This document shows positions 19,442-28,227 of a stretch of DNA of 44,140 nt, one piece after another; within the stretch, counting starts at the first letter, position 1, and each line of letters starts with the position of its first letter. This stretch comes from Azoarcus sp. (GTDB taxonomy: Bacteria; Pseudomonadota; Gammaproteobacteria; Burkholderiales; Rhodocyclaceae), in contig JAISCE010000008.1 in the NCBI GenBank assembly GCA_031265765.1, positions 1-44,140 on the forward strand. Reading direction: 5' to 3'. The notes beneath the pieces were generated by a model that did no database searches, was not told the DNA's origin, and saw only the letters and a program-made list of their open reading frames with translations. The translations under genes and the position numbers were made by a program.

Positions 19442-19882
19442 CTAGCACAGCGGCTCGCCGGGCACGAATGCTCCGTCCGTATGTCCGGTTTGCCGCCAAT
19501 CCCCGGTATCGAAGTCGATTTCCTTGAGGTAGAAGGCCAGCGCGGCATCCATGGTGTCGACATGGTTGTCGAACCACGGCGGCAATTCTTCCAGCAGGCG
19601 GCGGCCAAGAAAAACATCGCCCTTTTCGACCCGCCGGCGCACTTCACGGATGACTTCCAGTACGCGGTCGTGCTCGGCGCGGTGGCAGGAAGGGAAGTTC
19701 ACCGCTTCCATCCAGCGGTTTTCCTGATCGAAATGCGCGGCGGTATGGTCGATGAAAGCGTCGAACCGTTCGAGGAAGTTTTCCGGCGCGGCGATGGCCA
19801 GCGCATTGCAGAACTCGACAAACTCACGATGTGTTTCGTCCATGCGGGCAAGGCCCAGCTCGTAACGTTCGCTCCATTCCAT
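19442..19882 (-). CDS. Bacteriohemerythrin
   Basis: The 146-residue single-domain hemerythrin shows the full set of di-iron ligands: H18 (DETH), H50 and E54 (HFDQE), H67 and H71 (HRAEH), H107 and D112 (HVDTMD). Family members reversibly bind O2 and serve in oxygen sensing, storage or delivery in bacteria that live near the oxic-anoxic boundary. There is no fused sensor domain, so it is a free cytoplasmic carrier. It lies between sspB and surE. Confidence 0.93.
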   Translation of the reverse strand: MEWSERYELGLARMDETHREFVEFCNALAIAAPENFLERFDAFIDHTAAHFDQENRWMEAVNFPSCHRAEHDRVLEVIREVRRRVEKGDVFLGRRLLEELPPWFDNHVDTMDAALAFYLKEIDFDTGDWRQTGHTDGAFVPGEPLC

Positions 19883-19928
19883 GGCACGGTTCTCCGTGGG
19901 GCGGACGAGGGGGCGGCCCCTGTGCTGT

Positions 19929-20342
19929 TTATTTGACGACTTTCAAGTGCGAGCCGCGCGGCGGCGGGTGACCGTCGGGCGGAGTCCGTCCGCCTCCCCC
20001 CGTTCCCGGCGGGGATGTGTCTTCCGGCCCGCGCTGGAGCTGGGGCTCGAACGCCATGCCTTGCCCGTTCTCGCGGGCGTAGATCGCCGCGATATTGTCG
20101 ATGGGCACTACGATATGATGCGGCACACCGTTGAAACGCGCCTGGAACGTCACCTGCACATTGTCCATCGTGAGCTGATGCGTTGCCTCCGGGGCGACGT
20201 TGAGCACGATCTGGCCGTCGCGGACATAGCCGGACGGCACGCGCGTATGCTCATCGACCAGCACCGCCAGATAGGGGGTAAAGCCCTGATCGATGCACCA
20301 TTCATGGATGGCGCGAATCAGGTAAGGTTTGGTGGAAACCAT
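19929..20342 (-). CDS. sspB: ClpXP protease specificity-enhancing factor SspB
   Basis: The 137-residue protein has a folded domain (about 1-105, TKPYLIRAIHEWCIDQGFTPYL at the start) that holds ssrA-tagged substrates. A Gly/Pro-rich flexible tail ends in GSHLKVVK, the ClpX-binding XB peptide. It delivers tagged proteins to ClpXP. It follows sspA by 30 nt. Confidence 0.95.
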   Translation of the reverse strand: MVSTKPYLIRAIHEWCIDQGFTPYLAVLVDEHTRVPSGYVRDGQIVLNVAPEATHQLTMDNVQVTFQARFNGVPHHIVVPIDNIAAIYARENGQGMAFEPQLQRGPEDTSPPGTGGGGRTPPDGHPPPRGSHLKVVK

Positions 20343-20372
20343 GGATATCCCCTCTTTCCAGTGCTGTTATCT

Positions 20373-20972
20373 TCAACGCCGCATGACTTTTTCGGATGGC
20401 GTCAGCGCATCGATGAAGCCCTGACGGCTGAAGATACGCTCCGCGTATTTCATCAAGGCCGAAGCGGCCTTGGGCAGTTCGATATCGTAAAGCTCAAGTC
20501 GCCACAAAAGCGGTGCGATCGCCACATCGAGCATCGAAAACTCATCGCCGAGCATGAACTTCTGCTTGGTGAAGATCGGCGCCAGCTGGACGAGGTGGTC
20601 GCGTACATGGGCGCGCGTTTTTTTCTCGACGCTTTTCTGGGTGGCTTCGAGAACCGGTATGTGCTCGAACAGTTCGTGCTCGAACGTATGCAATAATTGG
20701 CGCGCTCGCGCCCGCATGATCGGATCGGGCGGCATCAGTTGCGGATGTGGAAAACGCTCGTCGATGTATTCATTGATGATGTTCGATTCGTAGAGCACGA
20801 GATCGCGGTCGACCAGCACCGGTACCCGGTTGTAGGGGTTGATGACAGCGATATCTTCGGGCTTGTTGTACAGGTCGACGTCGATCACTTCAAAATCCAT
20901 GCCCTTTTCGTAGAGCACGATCCGGCAGCGGTGACTGAAGGGATCTGTCGTGCCGGAATAGAGATTCATCAT
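20373..20972 (-). CDS. sspA: Stringent starvation protein A (GST-like)
   Basis: The 199-residue glutathione-S-transferase-like fold starts MMNLYSGTTDPFSHRCRIVLYEKGMDFE, with NPYNRVPVLVDRDLVLYESNIINEYID typical of SspA. SspA binds RNA polymerase and is needed for acid and starvation responses; it lacks transferase activity in studied members. ATG 20972 or the adjacent ATG 20969 is the start, with GGAG about 11 bases upstream. It follows petC after a terminator, so it probably has its own promoter or reads through. Confidence 0.94.
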   Translation of the reverse strand: MMNLYSGTTDPFSHRCRIVLYEKGMDFEVIDVDLYNKPEDIAVINPYNRVPVLVDRDLVLYESNIINEYIDERFPHPQLMPPDPIMRARARQLLHTFEHELFEHIPVLEATQKSVEKKTRAHVRDHLVQLAPIFTKQKFMLGDEFSMLDVAIAPLLWRLELYDIELPKAASALMKYAERIFSRQGFIDALTPSEKVMRR

Positions 20973-20995
20973 GGTTTGGCGACTCCGGGGGGTGC

Positions 20996-21035
20996 AAAAA
21001 GACAAAAGCGCACCGCGCAGCGATCCGCGCGGTGC
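20996..21035 (-). terminator. Intrinsic terminator after petC
   Basis: A perfect 9-bp stem GCACCGCGC (21010-21018) / GCGCGGTGC (21027-21035) with an 8-nt loop is followed on the minus strand by GCTTTTGTCTTTTT. It should end or attenuate the petABC transcript before sspA. Confidence 0.8.
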
Positions 21036-21074
21036 GTGCGGGTTGAGGGAATCAGTCCGTCACGGGACCACTGA

Positions 21075-21830
21075 TCAGTGGATGTCCTTCCAGTAATTCT
21101 TGCCAAGTGCGTGGGTAAGCAAATAAAGACCGGCAAGGAAGATGAGAACATATATGCCAATTGTTTTACGACTCCCCGCATCCGGCTCGCCCATCCACAC
21201 CAGGAAGGAAACGAGATCGGCCACTGCCTGATCGTATGTTTCCTTCGACATGGAACCGGACTTGGAGAGGGTGAATTTCTGGACTTTGTGGCCGTCCTCG
21301 CCGACCGTTTCTTCCAGGGTTTGGACGCCTTGCAGATCCCACAGCGCATGCGGCATGCCGACATTGGCGAAAACGGTGTTGTTCCAGCCGGTCGGACGGG
21401 CCGGATCGCGGTAGAAACTGCGCAGATAGGTGTACAAATAGTCCGCGCCGCTTCCCGCCTCCGACGCCTTGGCGCGCGCGATCAGCGACAGATCGGGCGG
21501 CACGGTGCCGAACCAGGCTTCGGCGTCTTCGCGAACCATGGCGACTGTCATCAGGTCGCCGGTTTTCTCGCCGGTGAAGAGCAGATTGTCGACAATCACC
21601 TTCTCGTCGAGACCGATTTTATACAACTGGTTGTAACGCACAGCCGAAGCGCCATGACAGTTCAAACAGTAATTGACGAACAGCCTGGCGCCGTTCTGGA
21701 GGTTTTTCTGGTCGGTACTGACCGGCACCTTCTCCAGATGCACGCCCCCGGCGGCGAACGCCGCGACCGGCGCGAACAGGGCGGTGACGGCGAGACGCTT
21801 GAGGAACTGGATTGCACTCGTTTTCTTCAT
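21075..21830 (-). CDS. petC: Cytochrome c1 (bc1 complex)
   Basis: The 251-residue product has a signal peptide (KRLAVTALFAPVAAFAA), haem c site CLNCHG, axial Met in ANVGMPHALWDLQG, and a C-terminal anchor helix (TIGIYVLIFLAGLYLLTHALG). It carries electrons from the Rieske protein to soluble cytochromes. ATG 21830 overlaps the petB stop by four bases; a longer frame upstream is a petB shadow. Confidence 0.96.
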   Translation of the reverse strand: MKKTSAIQFLKRLAVTALFAPVAAFAAGGVHLEKVPVSTDQKNLQNGARLFVNYCLNCHGASAVRYNQLYKIGLDEKVIVDNLLFTGEKTGDLMTVAMVREDAEAWFGTVPPDLSLIARAKASEAGSGADYLYTYLRSFYRDPARPTGWNNTVFANVGMPHALWDLQGVQTLEETVGEDGHKVQKFTLSKSGSMSKETYDQAVADLVSFLVWMGEPDAGSRKTIGIYVLIFLAGLYLLTHALGKNYWKDIH

Positions 21831-23158
21831 TTGAACGTCACCCTTTCCGGAACCGGCTTGCATTTGTCGATCTTCGACCAGTACGGCATGGTCAGGAAGA
21901 AGAGGAAGTAGTAGACGGTGAAAATCTGGGCAATGACATCGCCGGACAGCCAGCCTTGGCCGAAGAAAAGATAACCCGGCGCTTTCATTCCCAGGAAACC
22001 GAGGATCAGGAACCCGAACACGAAAATGCCGAGCAGGGTCTTGAAGATCGGGCCGCGATAGCGGATGGATTTCGCCGGGCTGCGATCGAGCCAGGGCAGG
22101 AAGGCCAGGATCACCACGCCGCCGCCCATGGCGATCACGCCCCAGAGCTTGGCGTCGAGCCAGAAGAAATTCCACACCATCGCCCGCAGCATCGAGTAGA
22201 ACGGCGTGAAGTACCAGACCGGCGCGATGTGTTCCGGCGTCTTCATCGGATCGGCGGGCAGGAAATTGTTGTACTCCAGGAAGTACCCGCCGCCTTCGGG
22301 CGCGAAGAAGACGACCGCGCAGAAAAAGAACAGGAAGATGACCGTGGCGGGAAGATCGTGCGCGATCGTGTAATACGGATGGAAGGGAATGCCATCGAGC
22401 GGGACGCCCTTCTCGTCCTTGAACTTCTTGATCTCGACGCCGTCGGGATTGTTCGAGCCGATTTCATGCAGCGCCAGTATGTGCGCGACGACCAGGCCGA
22501 TCAGCACCAGCGGTACGGCGATGACGTGGAGCGCGAAGAAGCGGTTCAGCGTCACGTCCGACACCACGTAATCGCCCCGTATGAGCAGCGAGAGATCGGG
22601 GCCGACGAAGGGAATCGCCGAGAACAGGTTGATGATTACCTGCGCGCCCCAATAGGACATTTGTCCCCACGGCAGCAAATAGCCCATGAAGGCTTCCGCC
22701 ATCAGGCACAGGAAGATCAGGACGCCGAAGATCCAGATCAGTTCGCGCGGCTTGCGGTACGATCCGTAGAGCATCCCCCGGAACATGTGCAGATACACGA
22801 CGATGAAGAACGCCGAAGCCCCGGTCGAATGGAAGTAGCGGATGAATCTGCCGCCCGGGACTTCACGCATGATGTATTCGACGCTGGCGAAGGCCCCTGG
22901 AATGCCTGCGGCATTGAGCGTGCCGTCGGGCTTGTAGTTCATGGTCAGGAAGATGCCGGTCACGACCTGGATGACCAGCACCACGATCGCGAGCGACCCG
23001 AAGAAATACCAGAAATTGAAGTTCTTGGGCGCGTAGTACTCGGACAGATGCGCTTTCCACAGCGAAGTCGCCGGGAAGCGGGCATCCACCCATTCCAGTG
23101 CGTTGCCCAGGAGCGTGCCGTTCGAGCGGTATTTTTCGTAATGAGTATTTGCAGCCAT
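21827..23158 (-). CDS. petB: Cytochrome b (bc1 complex)
   Basis: The 443-residue protein has eight or more transmembrane helices. Haem-ligating His pairs lie in FHSTGASAFFIVVYLHMFRG and FALHVIAVPLVLIGLVVAH. The Qo-site motif reads PVWY rather than PEWY, a variant known from beta- and gammaproteobacteria. It oxidises quinol and pumps protons via the Q-cycle. It starts two bases after petA and overlaps petC. Confidence 0.97.
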   Translation of the reverse strand: MAANTHYEKYRSNGTLLGNALEWVDARFPATSLWKAHLSEYYAPKNFNFWYFFGSLAIVVLVIQVVTGIFLTMNYKPDGTLNAAGIPGAFASVEYIMREVPGGRFIRYFHSTGASAFFIVVYLHMFRGMLYGSYRKPRELIWIFGVLIFLCLMAEAFMGYLLPWGQMSYWGAQVIINLFSAIPFVGPDLSLLIRGDYVVSDVTLNRFFALHVIAVPLVLIGLVVAHILALHEIGSNNPDGVEIKKFKDEKGVPLDGIPFHPYYTIAHDLPATVIFLFFFCAVVFFAPEGGGYFLEYNNFLPADPMKTPEHIAPVWYFTPFYSMLRAMVWNFFWLDAKLWGVIAMGGGVVILAFLPWLDRSPAKSIRYRGPIFKTLLGIFVFGFLILGFLGMKAPGYLFFGQGWLSGDVIAQIFTVYYFLFFLTMPYWSKIDKCKPVPERVTFK

Positions 23159-23160
23159 GC

Positions 23161-23754
23161 TTATGCCCCCTTGGGATCTTCGCCAATGAGGATGGAAGTG
23201 TCCGACAGATAAGTGTGGGGCGGGATTTCAAGATTGGTCGGCGCCGGCATGGCCTTGAACACTCTTCCAGCCAGATCGAACTGCGATCCGTGACAGGGGC
23301 AGAAGAAACCGCCTTGCCAGTCGGCTGGCATGCCTTCCGCGTTACCGGGCCTAATCTTGTCGGATGGCGAACAGCCCAGGTGGGTGCAGATACCGACGAC
23401 GACGAGGTATTCGTCTTTGACCGCGCGCGCCGCGTTCTTGGCGTAACCGGGCTGCTCGGACTTCTCCGAGGCGGGATCGCTCACTCTGTTGGCCACTTTT
23501 TCAAGCGAAGCAAGCATCTCCGGCGTGCGGCGCAGGATCCACACCGGCTTGCCGCGCCATTTCACGACCATTTTTTCGCCAGGAGCGAGCCTGCCGATAT
23601 CCGCCACCACCGGCGCGCCAGCGGCTTTCGCGCGTTCCGACGGGGCCAGGCTGGCGACGAACGGCACCGCCGCCGCCGCCACGACCGCGCCGCCCGCGGC
23701 GGACGTCGCCAGTATGAGCGCGCGGCGCTCGTTATCCACCTTCTGATCGCTCAT
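23161..23754 (-). CDS. petA: Ubiquinol-cytochrome c reductase Rieske iron-sulfur subunit
   Basis: The 197-residue product has an N-terminal anchor with a twin-arginine-like NERRALILATSAAGGAVVAA. The [2Fe-2S] ligands lie in CTHLGC and CPCHGS. It shuttles electrons from quinol to cytochrome c1. AGGAAGGGATC before ATG 23754 fixes the start; residues read upstream to 23814 are in the leader. First gene of petABC. Confidence 0.96.
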   Translation of the reverse strand: MSDQKVDNERRALILATSAAGGAVVAAAAVPFVASLAPSERAKAAGAPVVADIGRLAPGEKMVVKWRGKPVWILRRTPEMLASLEKVANRVSDPASEKSEQPGYAKNAARAVKDEYLVVVGICTHLGCSPSDKIRPGNAEGMPADWQGGFFCPCHGSQFDLAGRVFKAMPAPTNLEIPPHTYLSDTSILIGEDPKGA

Positions 23755-24504
23755 GATCCCTTCCTTTGTCCCATTCAGGACGAAAACCTGGAAAAACCGT
23801 TGGATTATAGCCAATCGCCCCGTGCAGGAGAAGCGGGACAGACCTGCCCGCAGGATCGCTTCACATCGCGGGTGCGGACAAATCTACGCAAAAAACATCG
23901 GATGCCCTCAAGCCTCCGGTTGCGGCGGCGCGGCGGCATTGGCATCGCGGCCTTTTTCGTCCGCACCAGCAGCCAAGCCGCGCCCGCCGCAAAACACAGG
24001 CAGGGCAGCGAAAGGATCGGGCGCGCACGGGAAACGGGCATCGCAAATCGGCGGAAGCGAAAACCGGAAAAACAAACCGGGCCATCGAGTTTACACGGAT
24101 GGTATCCGCAATCCACGCGCAACTGCGAGATGGAATAAACGCACCCCGTAGACGCCGGAACCGGCGCGCTACGGGATGAAAGGGGGAACTTCACCATTGG
24201 CGGGGAAAACACAACCCAGTGCGCCCGCCAAAAAGTCAGACCTATCAAAGCAATATGCGTGCCATATATTCATTGCATTGAAAACAAAGGAAAAATATCA
24301 AGCGGCGGAACAGGCGTGTCAAACATTCCGACAGTCAGTCTGACTGGCTCATCCAGGGGTTTGCCTTGCATTCCATTGCCGGACAAGGAAACACCCGTGA
24401 TCGCCATGGAAGCGGGTATTGCGCATGAAGCCGACACTTGCCGCGCGGCAAGCAATTGGCGGCAATACTTTCGGGAGGGCGCGCGCCTGCCGAAACCCCG
24501 GTTT
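23755..24504. other. 750-nt gene-free region between petA and msbA
   Basis: I see no convincing protein gene; the open frames here lack family features. It contains the petA promoter and a nested perfect hairpin CCCGTAG/CTACGGG enclosing CGCCGG/CCGGCG (24145-24175). A second stem TTGGCGGG/CCCGCCAA spans 24197-24231. An AT-richer patch follows (about 24230-24300), then a perfect palindrome CAGTCAG-T-CTGACTG (24332-24346). A small RNA or regulatory region is possible. Confidence 0.5.
23804..23809 (-). promoter_or_regulatory. Putative petABC promoter (-10)
   Basis: On the minus strand a perfect TATAAT preceded by TTGGC lies 50 nt before the petA ATG; the -35 region (TTCTCC at 17 bp) is weak. 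This would give a leader of roughly 40 nt. Confidence 0.5.
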
Positions 24505-26313
24505 TCAAGCCGGGCCAGCCCCTTCGGCCTGCGCGGCTTCCCCGTCGCCGAACTGCATCGCATGCAGATTGGCGTAATGCCCATTGAGGGCGAGCAATTC
24601 GGCATGGGTGCCGCGTTCGACGATGCGGCCCTGATTCATCACCAGGATTTGGTCGGCGCGCTCGATCGTCGACAGGCGATGCGCGATCACCAGCGTCGTG
24701 CGTCCCTGGGAAAGGCGGTCGAGCGCATTCTGAATGTGGCGCTCGGCTTCGGTGTCGAGCGCCGACGTCGCTTCGTCGAAGATCAGGATGGGCGCTTCCT
24801 TGAGCAAGGCTCGCGCAATCGCCAGGCGCTGGCGCTGGCCGCCCGAAAGGGTGATGCCGTTTTCGCCGATCACGGTGTCGAACCCTTGCGGCAGGCGATC
24901 GATGAATTCACGCGCCCCGGCGGCCTCGGCAACCCGTTCCACTTCGGCGCGCGGCGCATCGGCCAGTTCGCCATAGGCAATGTTGTCGGCGACGGTACCG
25001 TTGAACAGCGTCACCTGCTGAGTGACGAGGGCGATGTGGTGACGCAGGTTGCCCAGGGTGTAAGCGGTGACATCGATACCGTCGATCAATATCTGTCCGT
25101 GCGTATGCGGATAAAAGCGCGGAATCAGACTGGCGAGCGTCGATTTGCCGCTGCCGGAGCGGCCCACCAGCGCCGTCATCCGCCCTGGCGCGATCTCGAA
25201 ATCCAGTCCATTGAGCACCCGCTGTTCGTGGCCGGGATAATTGAAAACGAGATCCCGCACGACGATATGGCCCGCCACCCGTTCGCGCGTCACGGTGCCG
25301 CCGTCGGGTTCGGGCGGCTCGTCGAGTTGCGAAAAGATGCTTTCGGCTCCGGCAACGCCTTTCTGGATCGTGGCGCTGGTTTCCGACAATTGCCGGATCG
25401 GCTTGGGCAGCAGCCCCGCCGCGGTGATGTAGGCCACGAGTTCGCCCGCGCTCGCGTCACCGCGCAACCACAGCACCAGGAACAATATCGTGGCCATCGC
25501 CGTGTGCGTCACCAGTTGCAAGGTTGGCGTATAGCTCGCGCCGGTCTTGACCATGCGCAACTGTTTTTTCGTGTTGTCGGCACTGGCTTGCAAGAAGCGC
25601 GCCGACTCGTAGGCTTCGCCGCCGAAGCTGCGCACCACCCGGTAGCCATGGATGGTTTCGGAAGCAATATGGGTAACGTCGCCCATCGCTTCCTGTATCT
25701 GCCGGGCCTGCTTGCGAAACTTGCGGCTGGCCTTGCCGACCAGCACCCCGATCAGCGGTAGGATCGCCACCATCACCATGGTCAGCCGCCAGTTCATCCA
25801 CAGCAGGTAGCCGAAAAGGAAGATCACCGTCAGTCCTTCGCGGATCACGACCTTGATCGCGTCGGTGGCCGCGCCCGTGACCATGGTGACATCGAACGTG
25901 ATCCGCGAAATCAAATGCCCGGAGTTATGGCTGTCGAACCAAGTGTTCGGTAAACGCAACAATTTATCGAACAAGGTCAGCCGCAGGTCGTGCACAAGTC
26001 CGAGCGAAACGCGGGCGAGAAAGTAGTTGCTCAGATAAGAGCCAAACCCTTGCCAGACGGCGATGGCGACAATCGCCAGCGGCACCGTGTGCATCAGGGC
26101 CAGCCCTTCGAGCAGCGGCACGCCATGCAGCACGGCCAGTTCCGGATCGGCAAGCCCGTCGACGAAATACTTGAGCACCACGGCCAGCATCGGCTGCGAA
26201 GAAGCAAAGACGATGAATCCGAAGATACTGATGCCGAATTGCACCACGAATGGGCGCATATAACCGAGCAGGCGAAAATAGATTTTCAGGCTGGAAGCGG
26301 GCGCGGTCGACAT
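24505..26313 (-). CDS. msbA: Lipid A export ATP-binding/permease protein MsbA
   Basis: The 602-residue half-transporter has six transmembrane helices (about 20-310), then an ATPase with Walker A GRSGSGKST, signature LSGGQRQRLAIARAL, Walker B PILIFDEATSALD and H-loop VIAHRLSTIE. MsbA flips lipid A-core across the inner membrane. Motifs such as WFDSHNSGHLISRITFDV and SETIHGYRVVRSFGGE are MsbA-typical. It starts 76 nt downstream of amiC, with no partner kinase gene (lpxK) next to it here. Confidence 0.92.
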   Translation of the reverse strand: MSTAPASSLKIYFRLLGYMRPFVVQFGISIFGFIVFASSQPMLAVVLKYFVDGLADPELAVLHGVPLLEGLALMHTVPLAIVAIAVWQGFGSYLSNYFLARVSLGLVHDLRLTLFDKLLRLPNTWFDSHNSGHLISRITFDVTMVTGAATDAIKVVIREGLTVIFLFGYLLWMNWRLTMVMVAILPLIGVLVGKASRKFRKQARQIQEAMGDVTHIASETIHGYRVVRSFGGEAYESARFLQASADNTKKQLRMVKTGASYTPTLQLVTHTAMATILFLVLWLRGDASAGELVAYITAAGLLPKPIRQLSETSATIQKGVAGAESIFSQLDEPPEPDGGTVTRERVAGHIVVRDLVFNYPGHEQRVLNGLDFEIAPGRMTALVGRSGSGKSTLASLIPRFYPHTHGQILIDGIDVTAYTLGNLRHHIALVTQQVTLFNGTVADNIAYGELADAPRAEVERVAEAAGAREFIDRLPQGFDTVIGENGITLSGGQRQRLAIARALLKEAPILIFDEATSALDTEAERHIQNALDRLSQGRTTLVIAHRLSTIERADQILVMNQGRIVERGTHAELLALNGHYANLHAMQFGDGEAAQAEGAGPA

Positions 26314-26389
26314 TCAGGGCCGGGAAGGTGGGAAGCGAAGCACGAAAGCGGCGATGTTAGCATGGCAGTCATCCCGCGCCCGGACGCTT

Positions 26390-27715
26390 CTATCCCGCCC
26401 GCGCTACGGGCGCGCGCGGCATCGGCGGATTGTCATCGAAATAACGCCGGATGCCGCGCAGGATGGCATCGGCCATTTTTTCCTGATAAGCATTGTCGTT
26501 GAGGCGCGCTTCTTCTTCGGGATTGCTGATGAACGCGGTCTCGACCAAGATCGACGGAATGTCCGGCGCTTTCAGCACGGCGAATCCCGCCTGCTCGACG
26601 GAGCCTTTATGCAGCGTATTGATCCCGCCCAGCGCGGCGAGCACGGCGCGGCCCAGTTTGATGCTGTCGTTGATCGTCGCCGCCTGCGAAAGATCGAGCA
26701 AGGTACGGGCGAGGTGGCTATCCTGTTTGGCGAGGTTGACGCCGCCGATCAGGTCGGAACCGTTTTCCCGCTGCGCCAGCCAGCGCGCCGCCGAACTCGA
26801 CGCCCCTTTCTCGGAGAGCACGAAGACCGAACTGCCCCGCGCCTCCGGCCTCACGAAAGCGTCGGCATGCACCGACACGAACAGATCGGCCTGCACTCGG
26901 CGCGCGCGCGTCACCCGCTGCGCCAGCGGCACGAAATAATCCCCATCGCGCGTCAGCATGGCGCGCATGCCCGGCGTCTCGTCGATTTTGCGCTTGAGGC
27001 GGCGCGCGATGCTCAGGGTAACGTCTTTCTCGCGGCTGCCGCGCCGCCCGACCGCGCCGGGGTCTTCGCCGCCGTGGCCGGGATCGAGCGCCACCGTGAA
27101 CAAGCGGCTGGCCTTGGGGCGATTCGCGGGCGTCGCGGCGCGGCGGGCGGCGGCGCGTCCGGCCGGGGCGGGCGTTGCATCCGGCGTCGCCGTTGCGGTT
27201 GCGGCATCCGGCGTTCCATCGCCCGCCGCCGCGTCCATGGGCGAAGATTTCTGGATCAGCGCCAGCAGCGGATCGACAGGCACCGTCGGGTAAAGATCGA
27301 TCACCAGCCGGTGGCCGTATTCGCCGGCCGGATCGATCGTAAAGACTTGCGGATTGATTTCCGCCTTCAACTCGACCACGAGGCGCACGACCTCGGGCCG
27401 GTTCTGCCCGGCGCGGATCAGCTTGATGTACGGATCGTCGGCGAGCACCTTGCCGAAAAGATTGAGCAGCACGCTTTCGAGATCGACGCCTTCCATGTCC
27501 ACCACGAGGCGCTCGGGGTCTTTCAGCAGCAAATGCTTGAAAATCAGCTTGTGGCGGCTCTCGAAAGTGATGCGGGTATATTCCTCGGCGGGCCACACCC
27601 GCAGGGCCAGCAGGCTGCCATCGGCGGCGAACGCGCCCGCTACCGGACCGGCCAGCAGGACGAACGTCGCGCCGGCGTATTTCAGCAGCGCGCGGCGGTT
27701 CAACCGGACGGGCAT
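26390..27715 (-). CDS. amiC: N-acetylmuramoyl-L-alanine amidase, AmiC type
   Basis: The protein has about 441 residues. A Tat signal (RLNRRALLKYAGATFVLLAG) precedes an AMIN domain (about 30-130) and then a zinc amidase_3 domain: VALDPGHGGEDPGAVG, SVHADAF, then SILVETAFISNPEEEARL with the catalytic Glu. It cleaves septal peptidoglycan and is normally activated by NlpD, also present here. ATG 27715 gives a compact Tat signal and overlaps tsaE by 16 nt; ATG 27757 would overlap by 58 nt. Confidence 0.94.
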   Translation of the reverse strand: MPVRLNRRALLKYAGATFVLLAGPVAGAFAADGSLLALRVWPAEEYTRITFESRHKLIFKHLLLKDPERLVVDMEGVDLESVLLNLFGKVLADDPYIKLIRAGQNRPEVVRLVVELKAEINPQVFTIDPAGEYGHRLVIDLYPTVPVDPLLALIQKSSPMDAAAGDGTPDAATATATPDATPAPAGRAAARRAATPANRPKASRLFTVALDPGHGGEDPGAVGRRGSREKDVTLSIARRLKRKIDETPGMRAMLTRDGDYFVPLAQRVTRARRVQADLFVSVHADAFVRPEARGSSVFVLSEKGASSSAARWLAQRENGSDLIGGVNLAKQDSHLARTLLDLSQAATINDSIKLGRAVLAALGGINTLHKGSVEQAGFAVLKAPDIPSILVETAFISNPEEEARLNDNAYQEKMADAILRGIRRYFDDNPPMPRAPVARAG

Positions 27716-28227
27716 GCCCGTTCCGCTTCCGTCGTGTCCGTGAGTCGTTTTACGCATGTCCGTCCGGCTTCCGTCCTTGCCTGGATCGTCACCGCCCGCC
27801 CGCCGTCCCGCGCTGCAAAAACAATGACGATATCGGGCGGCGCCAAATAGGGAGCCGCCTGCCGCGGCCACTCCACGAGGCAAACGCCCGCCCCTGAAAA
27901 ATATTCGTCAAGCCCCGCATCGAGGAATTCTTCGGGACTCTCCAAACGATAAAAATCAAAGTGATACAGCGACATTCTAGAAACAGCATAAGATTCTAGC
28001 AAGGGGTATGTGGGACTTTTCACTGCCCCGGCATGTCCCAGGGCGCGCAATACACCCCGGGCAAGCGTGGTTTTACCGCTTCCCAGATCGCCTTCGAGCC
28101 AGATTGTCAGCCCTGGCGACAGCGCCCCGGCAAGCCGCGCGCCCAAGGCCAGCGTCGCCATCTCACCGGCCAGCTGCGCACTGGCGGCGAGGCCATTATC
28201 ATCGGAGCAATGAACGAAAGCGATCAT
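27700..28227 (-). CDS. tsaE: tRNA threonylcarbamoyladenosine biosynthesis ATPase TsaE
   Basis: The 175-residue product has P-loop LEGDLGSGKTTLARG, then KSPTYPLLESYAV, YHFDFYRL and VCLVEWPRQA, all TsaE hallmarks. It is the ATPase that resets the TsaB-TsaD complex in making t6A37 of tRNA. ATG 28227 preserves residues aligning with the family before ATLALG; a shorter start at 28161 would cut into the conserved helix. The 5' end overlaps the divergent queG start by 18 nt. Confidence 0.9.
   Translation of the reverse strand: MIAFVHCSDDNGLAASAQLAGEMATLALGARLAGALSPGLTIWLEGDLGSGKTTLARGVLRALGHAGAVKSPTYPLLESYAVSRMSLYHFDFYRLESPEEFLDAGLDEYFSGAGVCLVEWPRQAAPYLAPPDIVIVFAARDGGRAVTIQARTEAGRTCVKRLTDTTEAERACPSG

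Noticed and set aside
24259..25761. 500-codon plus-strand frame starting in the petA-msbA gap
   Set aside because: Most of it is antisense to msbA, and the part in the gap (first 80 codons) has no family features or ribosome-binding site.
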